Positions 57,701-64,000 of a stretch of DNA of 64,000 nt are shown piece after piece (within the stretch, counting starts at the first letter, position 1; every line of letters starts with the position of its first letter). The position numbers were made by a program, and so were the translations under genes. The stretch is from Mantamonas sphyraenae (Eukaryota; CRuMs; Mantamonadidae): NCBI GenBank assembly GCA_026936335.1, contig JAPMXV010000039.1, forward strand, positions 124,001-188,000. Reading direction: 5' to 3'. Under the pieces are notes generated by a model, which saw only the letters and a program-made list of their open reading frames with translations, made no database searches and was not told where the DNA came from.

Positions 57701-59443
57701 GAAGGAGACCAGCAGCAGAAGCAGCAGCAGGCGCCGCAAGAGGGCGGGCAGGAAGAGAAGCAGCCGCAAGAGTCTGCACATGATCGGGAACCGAATCCGT
57801 ACCGGTCGTTGGGCGATGCCATGCGACAGTGGAGGGAGAAGTTGAACATGAAGAAGGAGCGAGAGGACGAAGAGGGGGAGAAAAAGACGGAGGAGAAGGA
57901 GGAGGAGGCTGTGGAAGAGGATGCAAGTGCGCAGGAGCAAGCGCATGCGCAGGAGTACGAGTTTGTGCACCAGGACGAGGCAAAGAGAGAAGACGAAGAG
58001 CAGATGATGGCCGAGGCGAACAAGGATCAGCAAGAGTTTCTGAAGGAGCAGGAAATGGATGTGGAAGGGGAGGAAGAGACGGAAGGGGCTGAGGACGGTC
58101 AGGATGAAGATGCGATGGCAGTGGAGGAGGAGCGTAGGGATGATCGATTTGAGGAGAAGGAGCACGAGGACGGAGATGAAGAAGGCGACGGCAAGGAGCA
58201 GCGCAGCAAGACGAGGAAGGACGAAAAGATTCGGGAAGGGGAAGATGATGATGATGAGGAGGAGGAGGAGGAGGATGCGATGGAAGAAGACGAAGAAGAG
58301 GTGGAAGAGGTACCTGTGGATGAAGAAGGAGATGCAGAGGAAGGAGAGGGCAAGGAGGATGAGGAGGAGAAGGAGGAGATCGAGCGCATCCACCTCGGCG
58401 AAGAGGACGAGGAGGAAGAAGTGTTTGGGATGGAAGCAAGTGGAGTGGATGGGCAAGAGCATGTGGTGCGGGAGGTGCTGGATGAGAGCGAGGTACAGCG
58501 CATCCGGGAAGAGCTGGAGGAGCGTTGGCAAGAGGGAGACGATGGGTCGGGAAGGACGGCGGAGGAGGCAAAGGAGATGTGGAATGCGCTGGAAAGGATC
58601 ACAGAAGACCTGAGCAGAGAGCTGTGCGAACAGCTGCGGCTTATTCTGGAGCCATCGATGGCGACGAAGCTGAAGGGGGACTACAAGAGCGGCAAGCGGA
58701 TCAACATGAAGATGGTGATTCCGTACATTGCGTCGCAGTTCAAGAAGGACAAGATCTGGATGCGTCGTACCAAGCCGAACAAGCGTGAGTACCAGGTGCT
58801 GCTTGTGATTGACGACTCGCAGTCGATGGCGGAGAACGGGAGCGGACAGATGGCGTGCGAGGCCGTGGCGCTGATGGCGAACGCGCTGAGTTCGTTGGAA
58901 GTGGGCCAGATTGGAGTGGCAAGCTTTGGAGACGAGGTGCGGCTGCACCATGCGTTTGACCAGCCGTTTGATAGCCGTGCAGGGATGCGGATGATGCGGG
59001 AGCTGACGTTTGCGCAGGGAAGCACAGACATGAGTACGATGCTGCAGTATGTGGTGTCGCTGCTAGGAGTGGCACGCACGCAAGGGAGTGGAGGTGGTGG
59101 TGGTGGTGGTGGAGGGGTGTCGTTGGAGCAGCTTGTGTTTGTGATCAGCGACGCCCGCTTCTTGTCGGACGTGCAGGGGATCATGGAGTGGAACCGACGG
59201 GCAAAGGAAAGCGGCCAGTTGATTGTGTTTGTTATCATTGACAAGCAGGAGGAAGGTGGAGTTGGCGGGACGTCGATTCTGGACCTCAAGGTGGTGGAGT
59301 ACGTGGATGGCAAACCAAAGATGCGCGTGTTTCTGGAAGGATTCTCGTCGCTGTTGTACGTGGTGCTCGGAGACATTGTACAGCTGCCAGAGGTGGTGTC
59401 GGATGCACTGAGACAGTGGATTTCGTTGACGGGCGGTGCGTGA
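42414..59443 (+). CDS. MDN1: Midasin (MDN1/Rea1), 2 exons, apparent frameshift in D/E tract
   Basis: Dynein-like AAA+ ATPase that strips assembly factors (Ytm1, Rsa4) from pre-60S ribosomes in nucleolus and nucleoplasm. Exon 1 is 42414-42491 (26 codons); exon 2 starts at 42580. Six AAA modules show Walker A motifs near residues 314 (GVSGSGKT), 634 (GETGTGKT), 1153 (GPTSAGKT), 1458 (GETGCGKT), 1896 (GSPGVGKT) and 2215 (GPSGSGKT). A linker of roughly 2,000 residues, an Asp/Glu-rich region (about 56559-58560) and a MIDAS domain follow; DDSQSM near 58815 is its metal-site signature, with SDARFLSD after it. The frame of exon 2 fails near 57305-57330 in a purine-only tract and continues one base over, so about 5,600 aa is the true length, close to human MDN1. 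Stop TGA, 37 bp before COMMD10. Confidence 0.95.
42492..42579 (+). other. Midasin intron (88 nt)
   Basis: Donor GTGGGT, acceptor CAGCCCCAG, phase 0. CACTGACGCC is the likely branch region. It joins VANRLE to ENLGALTDVLVD. Confidence 0.85.
56800..58480 (+). repeat. Purine-rich D/E tract of midasin
   Basis: Long (GAG/GGA/GAA)n sequence, nearly free of pyrimidines in places. It encodes the acidic region before the MIDAS domain and contains the apparent frameshift. Confidence 0.85.
57300..57345 (+). other. Apparent frameshift in midasin D/E tract
   Basis: Before this tract, frame 1 reads as Glu-rich. After it, frame 1 turns Arg/Gly-rich and stops at 57573, while frame 2 becomes Glu-rich and carries the MIDAS domain. 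The region contains only A, G and a few C, with no GT, so no canonical intron can explain it. Confidence 0.75.
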
Positions 59444-59480
59444 GGAGAGGCAGGGAAAAATACAGCGACGACACGACGAC

Positions 59481-60305
59481 ATGTCTGAGGAGGAAAGCAG
59501 CATCTTTGGGTCGACGGGTCGATTCCAGAGGGCAATGGCGCTGATCAATGGGATTGAAAGCAAGTTTGCACTGTTCTTGGGCAAGGTGTTGGAGGGGCTG
59601 CACAAGCCGAAGGAGCGGACGTTTTCAGACGAGGAGGAGGAGCAGCTTGTGGGATTGCTGGGTCTGGACACGATTGGAGACCTGGACACGGTGGTGGACG
59701 CATGCAGTTTCATCTTTCAGCAGTCTGCGTTTCTGGGTCTGAAGCCGGCGAAGCTGGAGGCACACCTGAAGCTGACGGAGCTGGCAGGAGACAAGGTGGG
59801 TTCGGAAGGGTGATGTGAGACAAGCGGTGGAGGCGAAGTGTGCATTTGGACAGGGAGGGAGGGTGAGGAAGAGGCAAAAGTGGGCCAAAGATGCGGTTTG
59901 GGCGGGCGGGAGGGGGGAGGGAAATTGTGGAGAGGCGCTGACGCGGGGTTTTCACGGGTGCGCGGGCGTGTGGACGACGGGATGATGGTGTGGACACAGG
60001 TGGATGTGTTTGTACAGTTGTGGGCAGAGGAAGGGCCAGAGTATGTGAACAAACTGCGGGACAAGAGCCTGGGCGGGCTGCCGACGCTGGAGAGCGTGGA
60101 TTGGCAGCTGAAGCTGGAAATGAGCCAGGACACGCTGACGCGGATCAACGAGCCGAACGCGGTGTTCCAGTTTGGGACATCGCAGGAGACGGCCAACGGC
60201 GAGGTAGTGAAGGATAGTTTTGTGGTGGAGATGGACCACAAGGCGCTGAGCAAGCTGTTTGGGGATCTGGAACGCCTGCAGGACCAGCTGGATGCCATGG
60301 GATGA
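59481..60305 (+). CDS. COMMD10: COMMD10, 2 exons
   Basis: Subunit of the ten-member COMMD ring of the Commander complex, which recycles endosomal membrane proteins with Retriever and CCDC22/93. Exons 59481-59795 and 60000-60305 give 206 aa (human 202). The N-terminal helical domain shows RFQRAMALINGIESKFALFL, TFSDEEEEQLVGLL and CSFIFQQSAFLGLKPAKLEA, matching COMMD10 rather than other COMMDs. The C-terminal COMM domain has LESVDWQLKLEMSQDTL, NAVFQFGTS and DHKALSKLFGDLERLQDQLD. Junction phase 0, after GDK and before VDVFVQLW. Starts 37 bp after the midasin stop on the same strand and is convergent with the next gene (60 bp). Confidence 0.95.
59796..59999 (+). other. COMMD10 intron (204 nt)
   Basis: Donor GTGGGT, acceptor TGGACACAG. 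G-rich body, with GCTGACGCG about 60 nt before the end as branch candidate. Confidence 0.85.
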
Positions 60306-60365
60306 GGAGAGAGCCGGGATTGGCGTGTAACAGGGAAAGGGACAATGGAATGGGGATCGAATGGT

Positions 60366-62387
60366 TCACTTGAGTTCGTCCATGTCTTCGTCGGCGAGCG
60401 AGGCATCGTCGGAATCGGTTTCAGCGTCCGAATCGGTCTCGGCATCGGCATCGGAGTCGGTTTCGGCGTCCGAGTCTGTTTCTGCGTCGGAATCGGTTTC
60501 TGCGTCGTCGTCGTCATCATCCGAGTCGGAGGCTGGGGTGGGTGCAGAAGGGGCCGGGGCAGGGGCAGGTGCAGGTGCGGTGGATGCACGTGAGGCCGAG
60601 GCAGCTGCAGCCGCTGCTTCACGTGCTTCCTCCTCGGCAATGGCCCGTTCGAGGTCTTCGAGATCGTCGACGTCGTCACGGTCGAGTTCGAGACGGGAGC
60701 CCGTGGTGGCAATGTCGTCGAGCTGGGAGGACATCTGATCGACAAACATCTGGCCCACGCGAGCTTCGCGGTCACCCTCAGCCCCCTGCGCTGCGCTGCG
60801 CATGCTAATTTCGGCAATGCGTTTGCCACGCTGCTCCATTTCCGCACGTGCGTCGTCCACCTCGGCCTCCCAGCCACCCAGCATGTCGTTGTCCGAGGCG
60901 TCCTCCGACAGGGTGTGCTCAGGCCTGGTGTTGCCTGGTCCTGCCTTGGTGCTCTTCTTCTTCTTTCCACTGCGCTTCTTCTTGCCTTTACCGGCGTCCT
61001 TGGTATCCTTGGGTGCCTTTGTGGGCTCGTCCCACGCCTGCTTGCGTGCTGGTGCTTCGTCAAGCTGGACGACGGGTTGGATGCCCAGATCGTCGCCCTT
61101 TTCGGCAATCATCTCCTTGACGAGTTCGTCATACCTGTTCTGGCGATCGCGCATGGCCTTGTGGGCCGCCTTTTCACGTGCCAACCGTGTGCGTCGCTCC
61201 TCCTCCTCGCGTTCCACCTTGAGTGAGTTTGCCGTCTGGTAGGCGGCCGCTTGTTGTTGCCACGCCTGTTCGTGCTCCTTCATCTCGCGCATGCGTTGCT
61301 GTCGCTCCTCCCTGCGACGCTCCTCGTTCTCTTTGATCCGTTTCATGTGCTCCTGGTCGCTGAAATCCACCCGGTCTCGGTACAGCTTGCCTCGCTTGGC
61401 AAGTTTCTCTTCACGCGCTCGCTCCTCCGCCGCCTGCTGCTGTTTGTACTGCTCCTGCATCTTTAGGTACAGCGGCTTTTCGTTGCGCTGCCCTCGTTTC
61501 TTGCCCCCGCTGCCTACGCCGGCCTGCGCCTGCTTCCGCTGCTTGCTTTCAGCATCTTTGCGTCGTTCCTCCTCTCGCTTTCGCAACCATCGTCGTCGCT
61601 CCTCTTCGTGCTTCTTCTGCGAGCTCTTGCGTTGCTGCTCGAATCGATCCAGTTCAATCTTCATGGCATCCCACTTTTTCTTGCGTTCGTGCTGTGGGGA
61701 AGGAGCGGAGGCGGAACGGGGGGGGGGGAAAGGGGCGTGTCAGGAACCGTTACTTTCGCTCGAAATCGTCCTTTTCGCTTCACTCACCTCCAATCGCTGT
61801 TTGCGCTTGGCCTCGCGCGCCTTGATGGCTTTGAAGCGGTCGTTGTTCTCAATGGCACTCTGCAATTCGCTCTCGTCGCGAGTCATGCGTAGGAGCAGAT
61901 CCATCTTGGAGAACGGGGAGCTGGGTTGTCCGCCTGCGGATTTGCCTTTGCGCTCGTCCCCGGCAGAGGAAGCAGCGGCGGCAGCGGCGGCGGCAGCAGC
62001 AGCGGCCTTTTTCTCACGCTTTGCTTTGCGCTTTTTGGCCTTGGCGAGGAGTGCAGCGTTGATTTGCTCGAGGGTGGAGTCAAACACGTCGCCGACGAGG
62101 AGGACGAGGAGATCGCGGGTCATTTTGTCCTTGTTGGCCTGGATAAAGGCAGCCTCGTCGGCGGCGTACTTTGCACGACGCTGCTCGGCCTGTTGCTGTG
62201 CAAGGGCCTCTTGTTGGGCGCGCAAGACCTCTGGGTCGACCTCGGGCTCGGGTTCCGGGGAAGGCGCAGGTTGCGGAAGCTCAGGTTGCGGCTCAGGCTG
62301 TGGTTTGCGAGCTGCTGCCCCACGGGACTTGACCCCCGGTGCCCGACGTGTGGCTGTACGTTTGCCAGCGGTGGAGGAGGATTTCAT
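60366..62387 (-). CDS. Lys/Glu-rich coiled-coil protein, 2 exons
   Basis: 641 aa from exons 62387-61788 and 61691-60366 (phase 0, LE joined to HERKKKWDAM). The first 80 residues are basic then Pro/Glu-rich (PEPQPELPQPAPSPEPEP). A helical region follows (MTRDLLVLLVGDVFDSTLEQ), then an Ala13 run and long charged helices: QQRKSSQKKHEEERRRWLRK, KPLYLKMQEQYKQQQAAEER and HMKRIKENEERRREERQQRM. Near 420-500 it has a nuclear-signal-like KGKKKRSGKKKKS. The end is a six-residue repeat (DSDAET, several copies) and a short acidic tail. Shape and charge suggest a rod-like scaffold; some ciliary coiled-coil proteins look like this, but I cannot name it. Shares a 55-bp divergent promoter with the first ubiquitin-like gene. 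Confidence 0.8.
60405..60520 (-). repeat. 18-bp DSDAET minisatellite
   Basis: Repeats of GTCGGAATCGGTTTCAGC type on plus, several copies with two shorter units, coding DSDAET at the C-terminus of the Lys/Glu-rich protein. Confidence 0.8.
61692..61787 (-). other. Intron of the Lys/Glu-rich gene (96 nt)
   Basis: Donor GTGAGT, acceptor CTCCTTCCCCACAG. It contains a C11-12 run on the transcribed strand (G run on plus, about 61718-61728). Confidence 0.85.
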
Positions 62388-62442
62388 TGGTGCCGGTGGC
62401 GGAGGCAAGGGAAGTGGGAGTGTGGTTTTGGGATTGCAAGAG
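62388..62442. promoter_or_regulatory. Divergent promoter, coiled-coil gene / Ubl 1
   Basis: 55 bp between opposing ATGs, the tightest in the window. G-rich on the plus strand. It lacks the GCGC palindrome found in three other divergent gaps. Confidence 0.45.
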
Positions 62443-62982
62443 ATGCAAGTGTTTCTCAAGGGTCTGGTGGGAAGGGGCATGACGGTGGACGTCAACGCAA
62501 ACGACAACGTGGGGCAGTTGAAGAGGGAGATCCAACGGGTGGAGGGCTTTCCTGCGTCGCGGCTGCGATTGATCTTTGCCGGGCAGGAATTGGCGGACGA
62601 CGACGCGGTGTTGAGTGCGTTGGGGATTGTCAATGAGAGCACAGTGCATCTGGTTGTGCGAGGTGGGAAAGGGGACGAGCCGGCGGTGGTGTTTGAGCTT
62701 CCAGACGGAACGGAAGTGTGGCAACCCGGGGTGCAGACGATGAGTGCAGACGAGGTGCGTGCATGCGTGTTGCAACAGCACGGGTGGAAGGTGACGTCGT
62801 TTTCCAGTCGGGGCAACGAGTTGGATGACGAGGCGTTGGAGAGGGCGCTGCAATGGTTCTCGTGGTCGGGAGGCAACGTGGGGGTCATTGTGTGCCAAGG
62901 GGAGGCTGTGGAGGGAAGGGGGGAAGGAGGAGAGGAGGAAGGGGACGGGGACGGGGATGGGGATGTGCAAGTGGAAGCATGA
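62443..62982 (+). CDS. Ubiquitin-like protein 1 with C-terminal LPDG/HGW domain
   Basis: 179 aa, single exon. Residues 1-75 are a divergent ubiquitin fold (MQVFLKGLVGRGMTVDV, RLRLIFAGQELADDD, VNESTVHLVVRGG). It keeps the ubiquitin-like Leu/Ile/Val surface (LIFAG) and ends in Arg-Gly-Gly at 73-75, but the position of ubiquitin Lys48 is Gln. An extension follows: LPDGTEV (86-92), QHGWKVTSFSSRGNEL (112-127) and VGVIVCQGE (147-154), then an acidic Gly/Asp tail. The extension matches the downstream neighbour and no domain I can name. If a protease cut after the GG, the first 75 residues could be conjugated; that is inference. Ubiquitin-ribosomal fusions have L40 or S27a tails, which this is not. 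Start set by alignment with ubiquitin Met1. Confidence 0.85.
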   Translation: MQVFLKGLVGRGMTVDVNANDNVGQLKREIQRVEGFPASRLRLIFAGQELADDDAVLSALGIVNESTVHLVVRGGKGDEPAVVFELPDGTEVWQPGVQTMSADEVRACVLQQHGWKVTSFSSRGNELDDEALERALQWFSWSGGNVGVIVCQGEAVEGRGEGGEEEGDGDGDGDVQVEA

Positions 62983-63042
62983 ATGTGAGTGTGTGTGTGC
63001 GCCGGGGGAAACAAACACAAACACGACACACAAACACAAACA

Positions 63043-63591
63043 ATGATCATCTACGTCAAAACACTTGGAGGCAAAACCATCACTCTCGATGTGGAACAGA
63101 CCAACACAGTTTTGGATCTCAAGAGGATGGTGCTGGACAAGGAGGGCATCCCGTTGCAACACCAAGGTTTCGTCTTTCAAGGCAAGCTCATGGAAAATTC
63201 ATCGCAGTTGTCCGAGTACAGCGGCTTGACCAACCAGACGAGCCTCCATCTCATGTTGAGCATGGGCCACAACTTCCGTTGCCAGCTCCCCGACGGGAGC
63301 GTCGTGAAAGCTGGGGGATATGACATGGATATCCTCAAGGATGCCCTGCGCAGACACGGCTGGGTTGTGACCAGCTTCGCCTACGAAGGGAACGTGCTGG
63401 AAGGCACCGATGAGGAGGTGATGACGCAGCTGATCGACATTCCGTTTCCAGACGACGGCGAGTGGCCGTTTGTCGTTGTGGACGGCGAACCCGCACCCAG
63501 CGAGGAGGTGAAGGAAACACCGGGCAATGGGGAGGCAGGAGAAGGGGGGAATGACGAGGAAGTGCATTCAGAGGTGACCGTGGAACAGTGA
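63043..63591 (+). CDS. Ubiquitin-like protein 2 with C-terminal LPDG/HGW domain
   Basis: 182 aa, single exon, 60 bp after its neighbour. Residues 1-74 are closer to ubiquitin than copy 1 (MIIYVKTLGGKTITLDV, LDKEGIPLQHQGFVFQGKL, QTSLHLML). Counterparts of Lys6, 11, 27, 33 and 48 are kept, Lys63 is Thr, and the Ile44 site is Val. There is no Gly-Gly: SLHLMLSMGHN runs straight into the second domain, so it should not be conjugated. The second domain has LPDGSVV (82-88), a helix DMDILKDALRR, HGWVVTSFAYEGNVL (105-119) and WPFVVVDGEP (141-150). The acidic tail is Glu/Gly-rich. It could be a shuttle or adaptor that presents a built-in ubiquitin fold; function unknown. The leader just before the ATG is A/C only (ACAAACACAAACA). 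Confidence 0.85.
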   Translation: MIIYVKTLGGKTITLDVEQTNTVLDLKRMVLDKEGIPLQHQGFVFQGKLMENSSQLSEYSGLTNQTSLHLMLSMGHNFRCQLPDGSVVKAGGYDMDILKDALRRHGWVVTSFAYEGNVLEGTDEEVMTQLIDIPFPDDGEWPFVVVDGEPAPSEEVKETPGNGEAGEGGNDEEVHSEVTVEQ

Positions 63592-63788
63592 GTCGGCGGG
63601 AGGGGGAGGGAAGAGGAAGTGGGAGTTGAAATGAAATGGAAACAACCAATCCACCGCAAACGCGTCCATGGGGACTCGTGGAAGATTCGAACATGGTCAT
63701 GGAGAGATGGAAACGGGTTGTTGTGAATGAATCCACTGAGAGTGTGATTACAGTATGTGTTGCGAGATTGCGCAAACAGACGCAAATC

Positions 63789-64000
63789 ATGCAGGTGTTC
63801 ATCCACAGCTACCTGGGGCACACAATCACGTTGGAAGTGGACCATAATGACACCATCCTTGAGCTGAAGCGCATGGTGCAGGAGAAAGAGGGCATTCCAC
63901 CTCAGTTCCAAGATTTCAAGTTCGGCGGAAGACCCATGGACAACAAGCGCACGGTGGCGGACTACGACTTGCACAACAACCCGAAGGAAATGTCGATTTT
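63789..64000 (+). CDS. Ubiquitin-like protein 3, 3' end outside window
   Basis: 70 residues are visible. The ubiquitin-like start MQVFIHSYLGHTITLEVDHN and LKRMVQEKEGIPPQFQDFKF align without gaps to copies 1 and 2. The Ile44 position is Lys and the Lys48 position is Arg, so neither the hydrophobic patch nor Lys48 linkage is kept. Lys27 and Lys33 equivalents remain. Whether it has the same C-terminal domain cannot be seen. Confidence 0.8.
   Translation, partial: MQVFIHSYLGHTITLEVDHNDTILELKRMVQEKEGIPPQFQDFKFGGRPMDNKRTVADYDLHNNPKEMSI

Noticed and set aside
55989-58571. Long minus-strand Pro/Ser-rich frame opposite midasin's acidic tract
   Set aside because: A reflection of the purine-rich repeat; simple composition and no start context.
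62443-63591. Ordinary polyubiquitin or ubiquitin-ribosomal fusion genes
   Set aside because: Copies are highly diverged from ubiquitin and from each other, are separated by spacers, and carry a second domain unlike L40 or S27a.

Overview
The window is a very gene-dense piece of nuclear DNA from a unicellular eukaryote. Spliceosomal introns (GT...AG), large multidomain eukaryotic proteins and tiny intergenic gaps all point that way. The species cannot be fixed from sequence alone. A YAK1-type DYRK kinase (typical of fungi, plants and amoebae, not animals) sits beside AGMO, WDFY3-like BEACH, golgin-84 and COMMD10 genes, which suggests a free-living protist rather than an animal, fungus or plant. 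The DNA is GC-rich by eye. The code looks standard: 15 of the 16 visible stops are TGA, one is TAG and none is TAA.

I support 17 protein genes, two of them cut by the window edges. From left to right: the 3' part of a WDFY3/ALFY-like BEACH gene (+, 2-7831); a YAK1-like kinase (+, 7964-11074); AGMO (-, 11134-13010, three exons); NOB1 (-, 13106-15361); a giant USP9X/24/34-type deubiquitinase (+, 15436-24138, three exons); an ankyrin protein (-, 24221-28555); a small Ser-rich protein (-, 28696-29517 coding); a C2-LRR protein (+, 29762-30904); a very long low-complexity coiled-coil protein split by an apparent frameshift (-, 30941-37161); golgin-84 (+, 37231-40491, two exons); a second C2-LRR protein (-, 40616-42331, four exons with a 32-nt micro-exon); midasin/MDN1 (+, 42414-59443, two exons and one apparent frameshift); COMMD10 (+, 59481-60305, two exons); a Lys/Glu-rich coiled-coil protein (-, 60366-62387, two exons); and three tandem ubiquitin-like genes (+, 62443-62982, 63043-63591, 63789 to the edge).

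No gene-free stretch exceeds about 200 bases. Divergent start codons lie 55-82 bp apart at four places, and convergent stops lie 36-124 bp apart at five. Introns are few (12 modelled), short (58-312 nt) and mostly near gene 5' ends, while reading frames of 8-15 kb run uninterrupted. I saw no tRNA, rRNA, transposon or CRISPR.

The genes are mostly housekeeping: ribosome assembly (NOB1 for the 40S, midasin for the 60S), ubiquitin biology (USP, Ubl cluster), membrane traffic and autophagy (golgin-84, COMMD10, WDFY3-like, C2-LRR), ether-lipid cleavage (AGMO) and growth signalling (YAK1). The strongest candidate for something undescribed is the right-end cluster. It is a tandem family of divergent ubiquitin-like proteins, and the two complete members share an unfamiliar C-terminal domain built around LPDG and HGW-VTSF motifs. 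The two C2-LRR paralogues are the next most unusual item.
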